Positions 36,968-47,926 of a stretch of 64,000 bases of DNA are shown in pieces. The stretch spans positions 62,001-126,000 of the forward strand of contig JANSJX010000011.1 in the NCBI GenBank assembly GCA_026168455.1, given 5' to 3'. The DNA comes from Theocolax elegans. Taxonomy: Eukaryota; Arthropoda; Insecta; Hymenoptera; Cerocephalidae. The notes below the pieces were generated by a model. The model was not told the DNA's origin. It was given only the letters and a program-made list of their open reading frames with translations, and did no database searches. The first letter of the stretch is position 1. The number at the start of each line of letters is the position of its first letter. The position numbers were made by a program, and so were the translations under genes.

Positions 36968-37134
36968 TATTAAAAAAAAAATCTATCCCCGGTTTTGAAT
37001 TTGAACTCGGACCTCCAGCGTGCGAGTCAATGCCTTAGCACTCACGGCTACTTGACCAGCTAATTATGTATTAATATTAGTGATATATTAACTGTGCCCT
37101 GGGGCAAAGCTTAAGCAACACATTACTTAGATAG
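36968..37134 (-). repeat. Right inverted repeat of the hAT element with tRNA-like A and B boxes
   Basis: On the minus strand it carries TGGTCAAGTAG (37048-37058, perfect A-box match) and GTTCAAATTC (36997-37006, B-box core), followed by an A/T-rich tract. It has diverged from the left repeat by about 15-20 percent by eye, yet both boxes are kept in both copies. Confidence 0.7.
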
Positions 37135-37284
37135 ATTTAAGGTCTTAATTAAATAAACTTGTAAAATTTAGGTTTATAGAATTTAGTTTCGATTGATTTA
37201 AATCTGGCGAATATTCTGGCGATTCAAATTGGCGGGTTCGGCGAGAATTGGCGATTTTACTGCCAGTAGGTGGCGACAACAGTC

Positions 37285-37560
37285 GAAGTACATCTGGCGG
37301 GATAGAGATTCCCTGTCTAGTTCCCTCCTCAATTGAAGGATCTGGTGTCTCTTTGTTACGAGAAAAGATTTCTGAATTTTTAACATTAGATTCCATTGAT
37401 TCTAACCTCAATAGAATATCAACCCCCTGATTAATTACATTTAATCTTGTATAATCCAAATTCTCTTCCCGATTACTAAGTCTTTTCTCGTTAACCTGAG
37501 TCCCGCCACCATCAACTGATTTCCTAGTTGGCCTAACTTCATCTAAAATTCGAAAAAATT
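37285..37560 (-). pseudogene. Possible gag-side fragment of the interrupted gypsy-like element
   Basis: An open minus-strand frame (SIEEGTRQGISIPPDV and upstream) lies on the other side of the hAT insertion from the protease fragment, in the orientation expected for gag preceding protease. No nucleocapsid zinc knuckle is visible, so the call rests on position and openness only. Confidence 0.35.
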
Positions 37561-37917
37561 GAATGATGTGTAGATTGAAGGTACGTGATGAAAAGCAATT
37601 TCTTAAATTATTCTAAAAAGCCGGTCAATAAAAATGTAGCTTATGGCTTGTATGCTTTTGCGGGAGAAACTCGCTTGGGTGAGTATGTCCCACCTAGCGG
37701 TAAATAAAGAAACTACTTCGTATTTGTTTCAATTTGAAGCGGTTGATCTGAGGTAGAGTACAGAACTGGGAGTAAAAAAAAATATATAACATCAAAGTTT
37801 CAGGTCAAAGTATAAGTATATATTTATAGTAAATATAATGCAGTAGAAAAAAGCATGACTCAAAGGGTTAAACAAGCGAATTATTTTTGGGTCTTCAGGT
37901 TAGAAAAATGCATTTTT

Positions 37918-38158
37918 TTGTAATAACTTTGGTAACTTTAGTGATGAGAATGAGGAACGCTTCCACCAAAATATTGCTGCAATGGAAAAGCGTTATCTTG
38001 ATAAAACAGCTAAGAATTTATTAGCCAATCACCGCTGGGCGTTAAGTACGGATACAAATAAGGCTCATAAGCAAAAATCTATCAGGAAGAATATTTTAGA
38101 CCTACAACAGACACTAACGAAAAAGTTGAATGTTGAAAATAGTAAGGAACAAAAGTAA
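37918..38158 (+). pseudogene. Fragment of a repeat-associated arthropod protein
   Basis: An open frame reading GNFSDENEERFHQNIAAMEKRY, then ANHRW and a lysine-rich tail, to a stop at 38156-38158. The pattern G.FSEE..ERFHQDI..ME.RYQG...ANY.W recurs in many uncharacterised, repeat-like arthropod proteins that I recall, probably transposon-borne. No start or upstream domain can be found, so it is a decayed remnant. Confidence 0.45.
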
Positions 38159-38657
38159 AAACAAACCAAGGTTGTGAAACGTAAAACGAATATGTTGGTC
38201 ACAAAAGGCAGAAGATGCGGTTAAAAAACTTATGCTATAAGCCTCTCTATCGTGAGAGGTAAGAGGACTCACGTCAATTTAGCAACCAGGTCATAGGAGG
38301 CAAGGACTCACGTTAATCAAGTACCCTAAAGGTCTCAATGTCAGAATTGACTTTAACATTCAAATAATTCTTTCGCGAATTTTAAAGCTTTTTTAGAAAA
38401 ATAATTTTATCACTTGGATACAGAATGCCTAAAACAATTAATGGCTTACGAAATGTATGAAATTTATAAATGTCAAATCTAAATATCTGGAAGAAAAAAA
38501 AGATATTTGAATTATAGTATATCACACGTTAACCAAAATGTCTAAAAAAATTATTAATTTACCGGAGGTACGTAAAAGAATTGTATATATGCATTTTAGA
38601 TATAAATATATATATATTTAAATATTCAAGTATATAAAATAACGTATTACACAAAAA
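38159..38657. other. Intergenic, nothing recognised
   Basis: Contains two loosely similar AGG...GACTCACGT..A.T segments (about 38255-38320). The last 22 bases are the left target duplication of the 5S-SINE. Confidence 0.4.
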
Positions 38658-39080
38658 CCGACACGGTGGCGGAGTGGCGGAGACGCACTTCGGCCGGTCA
38701 CGGAAGTTAAGCAGCACTGAGTGCGGTTCGCACTTGGATGGGTTTGGCTTTCGTGGCGGGTTAGGTGTTTTTTCACACTTCACAACGTGAGCGGGAGGTG
38801 TGAAACATTCGGTTTCGGTGTCAAGGCCTACGCAATGTGACTTTGACACCCAAAAAGAATGTTTCGAATACACCGGCCATCTCGGATGAGGTTTTCCCTG
38901 CTTCACAGGTTTCCCTCATCCACGGGCATAACCCCGGGCGAATGCGAGATGGTGGGGTTTTAAGGGAGGGATAAAGCACCCACACATAGGTGGTAGGTGG
39001 ACACCGTTAAAGTCCCCAGGGGGATAAACGGTAGGAAGTGCCAGGAAAAAGAGAGCACAAATCAAGAATAAAAAAAAAAA
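38658..39080 (+). mobile_element. 5S rRNA-derived SINE, second copy, with ~20-bp target duplication and A tail
   Basis: Same design as 10231-10667: A box TGGCGGAGTGG, then 5S-like GGAAGTTAAGCAGC and GCACTTGGATGGGT. The shared body includes CACAACGTGAGCGGGAGGTGTGA and CATAACCCCGGGCGAATGC. This copy ends in a 12-base A run. Direct repeats AATAACGTATTACACAAAAA flank it (38638-38657 and 39081-39100). The body diverges from copy 1 near the 3' end, so they may be subfamilies. Confidence 0.85.
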
Positions 39081-39100
39081 AATAACGTATTACACAAAAA

Positions 39101-40574
39101 ATTATACATTTGTGTTAACTTGAATCAAACATAAAAAAGCGAGCAAATTATTCGAAATTTTGTATTGCTTATTTCGTAACACTTTATCGCTACATTATAG
39201 AGCAAATATAGTGGAAATATAAAACATTACATTACATTATTGTTATAAGATTTGTAGGTTAAGGTATATTTAGAGGACCTGCACATAGTTTATGAGTACG
39301 AGCGCATGTATGTGGGTGCGTATGTGTGCGAGATTGCGCGCATGATTGCATTAGTGCTAACACTAGCTATTTGGAAAAGACCCCGCTTTCATAAGTATTC
39401 TACGGGATCCTTTATATTAACTTTAAAGTGGCTTTAACGTAACTATAAGATAGCTATAAAATTGTTAAACGAAGGCTATATTATAACGAAAAAATAGGTA
39501 TAATATAATTGACGTGACTATATACGATGAAGAATTGAAATAGAATTGTTAAAAAACCGTTGTTTTAAAGAAAATTTGTAACTTTTCTTAGAGGCAGATA
39601 TAACTAACACTAAAGTCAATAATTATAGAGTAATTGCAGATAATTTCATTATTCCAGTCGGAAATATGTGCATTCATGCGTTTGTTTTATTCAACAAATT
39701 GTACTAAGTAGCTCACATTGAGTTTGCTCATGAACTCAAAAATTTTTAGGATTTATTATGCAATTGAATAAACCAAGCAATGCGAGCATTGCATTAAATA
39801 CTACATTTAATAACATGACAAAATGAATAATAAGCATAATTATTATATTATAGTTTGTCAACGCCTTTCATTTTTCACCTTTATCATGTATTTAATTACT
39901 TTAAATTTAAGAAATCCCGATTTAGAGTTAAATTAAATCTATATTAGAGTTAAATTAGGTTAACTTTAAGTAAAGTTAAAAATTCACTCTAAATAGAGTT
40001 AATAATAACTCTAAGAAGAGCAGTTTTACATAGTTTTTAGAATTTCTCCTTTCTCTAATATTTCGTTAAATATATCTACGATATCCCCTATGCAGCACAT
40101 TGGTAACTCTTTTAAACATACCCAAGAAAATTCGTAAATATTATTTTCTGTTGTTCTCTTATTTCTTTTTTCTGTCTAAATTTTCTTTTATCCTTTTCTT
40201 ATTACATGTCCCATATCTTTCTAATTAAATTTTCCCACCTTAATTGCCTATTTTTTCCTTCCCTTTTCTGAATCTATTCTCGTGAAAGTAGTTTGCCAGT
40301 AAAATTACAGAAATACTTTTTACTAGAAACCTATATATCATCATAATTTAGATCGTACAATTATAACTAGAAATTTATTCTAGAATAAAAGATAGTGATT
40401 AGGGAATAATGCTTGATTTCTGAGCATACGCATGACATAAGCATTTCATGCACAAGTATTTCAACATGATCGTACAATAGAAAGACACCAGGTACAAAAT
40501 CATAAAAGGTACACTTGACAAAAGCGTATTCATGCTGTGACATAAGTCACTTGTAGAACGCCTGCGTACAGGCA
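39101..40574. other. Intergenic, nothing recognised
   Basis: AT-rich with a short GTGTGCG-type purine/pyrimidine alternation near 39297-39345 and several GAGTTAAA-type repeats at 39925-40015. No gene. Confidence 0.5.
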
Positions 40575-42590
40575 ACCAACGACGTGGAAGAGAGGCTAAT
40601 TCCACTCTCGACCGCTACGTGGCGAAACACTGACTCGACGATTCGCTTGCGACAAGTTTTGCTAACCGTTACTCTACCGTCACTCTACCGTTACAATACT
40701 TTCATACTTTTCATTCCATCGTTTGAGTTGAATATCTTTTCTCATTTTTCCTTGAGCCAAAATAATGAATCCTTGGAGTAGTGGTGAATCAGAACCAGAA
40801 GAGGTGAACCAGAACCAGTATGCTGACGATAGGACTGGTGAATCACAACCAAATGCTTCTTCAGAAATCTTTGATGATTTTGAGAGATATGACGGTGTAT
40901 TTTTCGATTCTGTCTATTTCTCTTCCATAAAAGACATTGTAGGTCATGCTAATTTTTATGAAAATATTCACATACTAGAGCATACTCCATTAGCTTACTT
41001 TGAATTATCTATGGATTCGAATATTTTCAAAGTAATTTTGGAACAAACAAATCTCTTGCAGAAGCAAAATCTCGATCCATTCCATTCTAATATGGCTCCA
41101 TGGAAAGATGTAACAGTAGAAGAATTGCGAATCTTTCTTGCTCTAACTATCAACATGGGCCATGTTCGTAAGTGTAATGTCAAAGATTATTGAAGTATGG
41201 AACTTCTATTATCCACTCCAATATTCAGAAAATACAAGACCCGTAATAGATATCTCCAAATTTTACGTTTTCTGCATTTTGAAAATAGTACCACACTCTG
41301 AGGAAAATTAAACCTGTAATAGATTTTCTAAATCAGAAATTTTCCTCTACTTTGTATCCTGGGAAAAACCTTTGCATTGATGAAAGTTTGATGCTGTGGA
41401 AAGGAAGATTGAAGTTCAAGAAATATTTATCTTTGAAAAGACACAGGTTTGGTATAAAAATTTTCGAATTGGTTGATTGTGAGACTGGATTCCTATTACG
41501 ATTCATTATCTATACAGAAGCTGATACAGATTATGAAAAATTTGATTTGGGAATCTCTGGAGATATAGTAGTTGATTTCCTAACATCATATTTCAACAAA
41601 GGTCACGTTATCTTCATAGATAATTGGTACTCGTCTTCTCAACTTAATTTTAATTTTCTGCTAATTTTCTCCATGACAAAGATTCTGATATGTGTGGGAC
41701 CGTGAAGAAAAGCAGAAAAGGAATGCCCAAACTTGTCAGTAAATTGAACCGAGGTGAAATTGAAGTAGCATATACCGTTTCTTGGTTAGCAATAAAGTGG
41801 ATGGACAAGAAAGAAGTTTACATGATAATAACAGGCCATGAAGTTGGTTACGCAAGTTCAGGGAAGAATCATTGGAGTGCTAATAAAGATATTATAAAAC
41901 CAATATGTATAGTGGACTACAATAAAAATGTGGGAGGGATTGACAACAACTTTAGATAGACAGACAACTTTCATTGGCAGAAACGATTAGAAAATCTACT
42001 AAATGGTATCGAAAACTTTTTTTTCACTTACTTGATTTTGTTCTGGTAAATTCTCATGCATTACATAAAATAAAAGGTACCACTAACAAAAACATTTCTT
42101 ATCCTGATTTGCGTTTAGAAGTGCTGAGAGGCTTACTGGGGATAAATTCTGATGACTTGCGTCATTCATGTCAGTCGAATGACTCTCGATTTACTGGGAA
42201 ACACTTTGCCAAGAAAATTGATCGAGGGAATAAGAAAGAAGGCAATTGCTGTTTATGTCTCATGAATAAAACCAGATATCGAAACACTTTAATGTAAAAC
42301 TTGTCAAGTTGTTCTATGTATAGATCCGTGTTTTGAAACCTATCACAACAAAGAATTCTTACCTTGATCAAGTTGGAAAAAATTGTACAAAAAATAAAAG
42401 AAAGTCATAAAGTCAGATGTTATCGATAGATTCATATAGATCTTAGAAGAACAATGTGAGAAAAATACACAATAGACTTCTGACAAAATGGAAAAATGTA
42501 TAAAAAAATAAGAAAATATAAAAAATAAAAAAAAATTAAAAAGGAGCTACTTTACTCTCTACGTCCACGTCGTTAGTTCTGGATAAAGCA
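40575..42590 (+). mobile_element. Decayed piggyBac-type transposon
   Basis: Surrounds the broken transposase frame 40765-42367. An inverted pair AACGACGTGGA (about 40577-40588 and 42561-42574) brackets the frame and may be subterminal. True TTAA ends were not identified, so the limits are approximate. Confidence 0.5.
40765..42367 (+). pseudogene. piggyBac-like transposase, at least three frameshifts
   Basis: Cut-and-paste transposase, now broken. The start ATG at 40765 opens an acidic N-terminus (NPWSSGESEPEE), as usual in the family. The RNase H-like core is spread over several frames: CIDESLMLWKGRL (first catalytic D), FIDNWYSSSQL (second D) and IVDYNKNVGGID (third conserved D). The C-terminal cysteine-rich domain (CCLC, then KTCQVVLCIDPCFETYH) ends at 42365-42367 in yet another frame. 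Shifts fall around 41195-41350, 41690-41710 and 41955-41975, with a fourth near 42290. All catalytic aspartates survive, so decay is moderate. Confidence 0.8.
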
Positions 42591-42697
42591 GAAGGAGAGT
42601 AGAAGGCCTAAAAACACCACATTTCTGAAAAAAGGCACGAATCAACACAGATAAACCCTGAGATGGCCATATACCCAGAATGATGAGTATAATTATA

Positions 42698-42782
42698 TCT
42701 ATTCTATCTATTCTTATAATTGCTGTTAAAACGGCCGAAGCTTCCTATAATAATTTTAATGGTATCAATGATCAATATTGAT
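42698..42782 (+). repeat. ~85-bp block shared with 32008-32095 (inverted)
   Basis: Both places carry CGAAGCTT.CTATAATAATTTTAATGGTATCAATG with flanking similarity, in opposite orientations. At the first site it lies right after the gypsy-like pol fragment. It may be a piece of the same repeat family, but its identity is unknown. Confidence 0.6.
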
Positions 42783-43397
42783 ACCAGTGGGGACAATACG
42801 GTAGCGGGGGCACCTGTGACATGTAATGACATGGAGATAAGTCAAATAATGACTTTTCTCCCGCAGGTGGTGCAAGAGAGACAGAAAAACGGGATATAAG
42901 TACACGTGCAGATGTTTGTTTTTGTAAAAAGTATTTTATCGACGTTCCCACCGGAAAACGGAAAGTGTTTAAATCAATGCTCAGAACACATACCGATGTC
43001 ACTTCGTACTTATCACTATTCGTCGAAAATACTGATTTTTCGATCAGGTAAGCAATATGTGATTAATCATTATATCAATAGCTATGGCGCTCAACTCTGA
43101 TTTTATGTGGTAAAAACTCTATTTTCTTTAAATATCCATAATTATTTTGGAATATGAACTTAGCCTATCTGACGGCAGCGCCACTTCTGCTCGCAAATTT
43201 TCGGATGGTCGATTTGTGAAGCTATCAGTACGGACTCCCCTTAAACTATAAGCGAAAATTGACCCATGGTTTTTCGCTATTTCGTATTGGGAACTTTTGA
43301 ACGTAACATTAATCTTTGCAACTGTATAATAAAATATTACCTCTAACTTTTAGATTGTAAATTTCTACAACATGTTTATTATAGTAAAAAATATATA
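42783..43397. other. Intergenic, possible element remnant
   Basis: GC-richer stretch at 42783-42970 without a supportable frame. The reverse complement of TTAAGGGGAGTCCGTAC (about 43229-43245) matches a site at 6533 and may be the end of a TTAA-type element. Confidence 0.35.
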
Positions 43398-43571
43398 AAA
43401 ATCGGTGCTAATCAGCGGCGGAGGTCATACGATGTCTTTGTTAAGAAAGCACGTTGTTGAAAATACATTCCCCAGTGGAGCTTATATCAATCGGCCGAGG
43501 CCGGGAATCGGACCTGGGACTTCCAGATTACGAGCCTAACGTCCTAATCGACCGAGCCATTGCGGGTCTCG
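43398..43571 (-). mobile_element. tRNA-derived SINE, short copy
   Basis: On the minus strand the head has a tRNA-like stretch with A-box-like TGGCTCGGTCG, anticodon-loop-like CTCGTAA (CGT, as in tRNA-Thr) and B box GGTCCGATTCC. The tail-proximal GCTAATCAGCGGCGGAGGT is shared with the SINE at 25251-25706. No clear target duplication was seen. Confidence 0.65.
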
Positions 43572-45244
43572 CATATTTTATGTATTACTTTAATAATGCT
43601 TACAAATATTCTTTATGTACCTTATTTAAATTTATATAATGTAGTTGTAATGCCGTTATAATCGTAAAATAATTATTTTCTACAAGTTCCTATATATATA
43701 AATCAATAACACAAACCATGTACGTAAATTTACAGTATAATATATAATCAACAAATATACATATATACTTAACTATTGTAAATTAATAAAAATGTTTAAA
43801 ATAAATGTACAAGTGGAAGCTCGATTATTATTTACAATTTTAAAAGAACTCCTAATTCGCGATCTATCGTTGTGTATTTTTATTTTAGTAAAAAATTAAA
43901 ATGGGTACTAATTTTCTCTTTTTTTATGAAAAAAAAACTGTTGCAATGAGATACTACTTGCAGGTAATAATGAAACATGCTAGTTTTCCCGGTAAAATTT
44001 CGAAACGTGCTCTGCGATAAAAATTAAAACGTGCTAGTATTCGTAAGGGATTTCAAACGTGCTGGTCTTCGTAAAAACCGTCGATTTATTATTAAAAAAT
44101 GAAGTAGATAATTTTAAAATTTTTCTCTTTAAAAAGGTTACATTCGCTTAAAATGAATCATCAAAATTAAGCGAATAGGCTTCGAGTGATAACTCTGAGA
44201 GCAAGATTATCAATTGTTTTAAAAGTTAATCTATGACTCTATATCGAGTGATTATCTGAGTGTAAGATTAGAGTGAAATATAACTAATAAAAGCTAAGGA
44301 AAGTGAAGAGAGGAAGGAACTATAACCTCATATTTAATAATAACACACGTTTTTTCGTTATAAAACTACATAAAAATATATTATATTTTTTTTTCTATTA
44401 TATATTATTATTTTCTTTACTTGGCGCATTCAAACATAAAATACGTGTCTTAATTTTATATTAACAAAATTATATATTATATTAGAAAGTAAACTAGCTC
44501 GCTACGTGCGGCCTTAAGGTCTCCGTGACTCGCCGCTTCATCAATAATATCAATTATTCAATTAATGCTAAATATGACAATTAATTCACAAAATGTTTCT
44601 TAATTGTTGTCTCATAAAGACGTGCTTGCAAGATTCACGTTTCATAAATACGGACATTTGAAGTTTTAACGAACGTATTTTGTGATACATTTGATTTAAA
44701 ATTTTTTGAAAATTGTGTGTACTTAAAAGACTTGAGAAATTACGTTTTAATTCTTACTATTTATAATTATTTATAAATAGTAAGAATTAAATTATACGCT
44801 ATATTTAAGTTACAGTATTTGTGATAAAAACTATAATTTTTCAGTGAGACGTTTTTATTTTTTAAATTAGAAATTGAAATATTAAATTTTTTGTCTTACA
44901 AAATCGGACTCTGTCTCATAATATGGTCTCTTACCTTATCTAGGGTCGCAAAGTAAATTAATATTGTAAATCAAATTTATTGTATGGAACATCATGTGTT
45001 GAGATTTATTTTAATGTGAAGAGTTATTCTGTAGGAAACCAGAGCGCCTATTTTACGCGGAAAACACGTCACTTGCACTCGGTAGCTACTTTTGTCTTTG
45101 GACACTCAGTTTTATATTTATTTTATACAAATTGGTATATACAATTTGTGTAGTATTATAGTCTAAAATATTAATTTGTTAAATGTTAATGTACCTTTTA
45201 TCAGTGTATGTTGTAATTTGCTAAAGTTTATACGTACATATAAA
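43572..45244. other. Intergenic, no gene seen
   Basis: AT-rich. The only notable structure is the perfect short hairpin at 44746-44791. GTGCT-containing short repeats near 43976-44065 (AAACGTGCT, AACGTGCTAG, AACGTGCTGG) look like minor tandem remnants. Confidence 0.5.
44746..44791. repeat. Perfect 21-bp inverted repeat with 4-base spacer
   Basis: TTTAATTCTTACTATTTATAA at 44746-44766 is exactly complementary to 44771-44791 across the spacer TTAT. It could form a cruciform or a very short RNA hairpin. There is no evidence for a microRNA, because the loop is too short and the duplex has no bulges. Confidence 0.8.
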
Positions 45245-45638
45245 TTAACGGGGTGCCATAGTCAATATTTAACCTCTCCCTACCTTACCGGCAATCGTGA
45301 TTATTAGTAATAAATTTGTGAATAAAACAGTATGTGAAAAAATAAGATAAGAGGCGCCTTCGTTTATTATTAATCTAACTGTGTGCTGAATTTCAGATTA
45401 AAATTATATTGCGTTTTTGAGAAAAGTCTTACCAAAAATCTGAACCTAACCTCAACGAGGTGAACATATTTGATATTTTTGGTAAGACTTTTCTCGTAAA
45501 CGCGATAATATTTTAATCTAAAATTCAGCATACAGTTAGATTGTCAATAAACGAAGGCGCCTCTTATCTTATTTTTTCACATACTGTTCTACTATTTTAT
45601 TAATTAATCATCAAAAATTGAGTATGGAACCCCCTTAA
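45245..45638. mobile_element. TTAA-flanked foldback MITE (piggyBac-like)
   Basis: Perfect TTAA on both sides (45245-45248 and 45635-45638). Ends CGGGGTGCCATAGTCAAT and the reverse complement of GGGGGTTCCATACTCAAT. Long arms share AGGCGCCTTCGTTTATT and AAAAGTCTTACCAAAAAT and are separated by a short loop near 45450. An older relative is at 12081-12419. No coding capacity. Confidence 0.8.
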
Positions 45639-45654
45639 ATTATAGTTATATATA

Positions 45655-46666
45655 TATAAAATTTTAAATCGCTCCAAAATTTGAATTCAGGCTGGAAATA
45701 TCTTTCAGAAGATAGAAAAAAATTTTTAGGTGTTAAAAATAATTTGCCTAAGAGTTATTCCACCATGAAAAATGGAAATTTTCAATTTTTTAGAAAAATT
45801 TCTATTTTCAAAGCCATTTATCTCAAAATCTATTGATTTTTTTGAAAAAACATTAAAAACAACTTTTGTTCAAAATAATCTTTAGAACTTATCTACCTGG
45901 GTTACAATTCTTAATTTTAAAATCTCGAAGAAATATAACGCCCGGAAATATTGAATATCAAAAAAAGGCGACCACGCCACAATCGATTTTGATCTAACAC
46001 CGCTCAAAAGATCACATTTTTCGCGAGCTTTCGAATGGCGGTGGTTAGATTATTGGCCAAGACCGTTGGTGTAAGTTATACCCCATAAACCTCATAAAAT
46101 CACTCATTTTCATGTATTTTAGGGCATTTATCTCAAAATCTATTGATTTTTTTGAAAAAACATTAAAAACAACTTTTGTTCAAAATAATCCTTAGAACTT
46201 AACTACCTGGGTTACAATTCTTAATTTTAAAATCTCGAAGAGATAGGGCACTTGGAAATATTGAATATCAAAAAAGGCGACCACGCCATAATCGATTTTG
46301 ATCTAACACCGCTCAAAAGATCACATTTTTTGAGAGCTTTCGAATGGCGGTGGTTAGATTATTGGCCAAGACCGCTGGTGTAAGTTATGCCCTAAAATAC
46401 ATGAAAATTAGTGATTTTATGAGGTTTATGGGGTATAACTTACACCAACGGTCTTGGCCAATAATCTAAACACCGCCATTCGAAAGCTCGCGAAAAATGT
46501 GATCTTTTGAGCGGTGTTAGATCAAAATCGATTGTGGCGTGGTCGCCTTTTTTGATATTCAATATTTCCAAGTGCCCTATCTCTTCGAGATGTTAAAATT
46601 AAGAATTGTAACCCAGGTAGATAAGTTCTAAAGATTATTTAGAACAAAAGTTGTTTTTTATATATA
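45655..46666. mobile_element. Long palindrome of the TATTTCACGTCAAGTGG family, internally duplicated
   Basis: Same family as 27953-28753: AAATTTTAAATCGCTCC, CTACCTGGGTTACAATTC, GGCCAAGACCG.TGGTGTAA. One segment of about 290 bp is repeated in direct orientation (45820-46110 and 46125-46410) before the inverted arm begins near 46395. The outer tips are truncated and replaced by TA repeats on both sides (45649-45658 and 46659-46676). Confidence 0.75.
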
Positions 46667-47926
46667 TATATATATATAAAGAATATCTTAGACAATAATG
46701 AAAATACACTTATAATTGTTTAAAAATGGATTGAAATAATTTATTAATTTAGATTTATAAATATTATTTTACATATTATAGTATACGTCATAAAATCTCA
46801 TACAGTTTAATATACCGATATTTGAAGAGTAAAATAATTTGTTAAATTACTTTCAAATACTTTAATTTTAATAGTTATAAGACCGCAAACTTATGTCATA
46901 AAGGTACATAATAATATAACCAGTAAAATAAATAAATAATTATACAATATTTACTAGATATCCTTTCATAATTACTAAGTGATTAAATAATTGTACGCAG
47001 TTAAGTAAAAATACAGAGTAACGTATAAATATTTAAATTACTAAGTACATCAAATTCAAAGTTCGAGTTGATATCACGAATTACCCAAATGGTATTTCAA
47101 TTGATGTATAGGCAGTCTTTTATAGTCGCAAATGTCATTTACATTTAATTAGTTCTGTGAGAACTTGGATCTTCAATTTTGCAGTGCCACTAGAGTAATC
47201 TCCGACGAATTTCATGACCACAGATATAACATATTCTGCGATTTATTTTTCTATAAACGCGAGGCGAGTGTAATCGACATTTATGAGCGAAGTCGAGTTA
47301 GAATTAAATAAAAAATAAAATAATCTATCACATAAACCTACACCAATCAGACTTTTATATTGCAATTAACTCGCATAAATTTTGTGTTACCCGCGTTATT
47401 ATATTGTCTTTATATTTATAAAGATATTCTTCATTTGTAATAGTTAACTTTCAATTTTGATAAAGATAAATTTGTTTTTAAATATAAAGAGGATTGGTAA
47501 CAATAAAATTTAATAAGGAGCATAATTGCACATAACGAATATTCGATCATTCGAATACCTAAGATACTTGGGATGAGCGAACGCAAAACGCAATTCCGAC
47601 AAGTACGTAAAGCTTCAGTAGTGAGTTGCGCAATTTTACAGTAGTTATCCTTTTCGTCACGAGGAACGAAAAAAAAGGTGGGGAAAAAAAACAGAGCACG
47701 CGTGTTTTCGAGAAAATCATGCGTGGACGCTTAAAAAGTTAACTGTACAGGTGTGCATATACAAAGATAACGGTGGGGAAAGCAGCATCGGACGGAGAGT
47801 CTCGGTGAGCTCGATGATTCACTTTCCCAGAGACAAGAACTCGTTCTTGCGTTCTCAGTCACTCTCTCACTTGCTCGCTTTCGGTCGTTCCACTCTCACT
47901 CGAGAAGTTTCGGTCGTGTGCGCGAC
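46667..47926. other. 3' flank of the CYP307 gene
   Basis: AT-rich downstream sequence. A minus-strand AATAAA (TTTATT at 47242-47247) lies about 680 bases after the stop and is one possible polyadenylation signal. The plus-strand frame 47751-47996 is the shadow of the P450 end and its flank. Confidence 0.4.

Larger units (their letters stand above)
32650..37280 (+). mobile_element. hAT transposon, nearly intact, inserted in gypsy-like DNA
   Basis: Element of about 4.6 kb with a hAT transposase in the middle (33572-36444). Subterminal regions on both sides have clusters of GGCGAT/TGGCGA (about 32655-32765 and 37200-37275). Inside these, about 170-bp inverted repeats carry tRNA-like boxes. On both outer sides the sequence is minus-strand gypsy-like pol or gag-like coding DNA, which shows the nesting. 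The exact ends and the expected 8-bp duplication could not be pinned down; the limits given are approximate. Confidence 0.65.

Noticed and set aside
38559..38906. 115-codon minus-strand frame
   Set aside because: It is the equivalent chance frame in the second SINE copy.
44746..44791. microRNA precursor
   Set aside because: Perfect pairing and a 4-base loop with only 21-bp arms are too short for a pre-miRNA.
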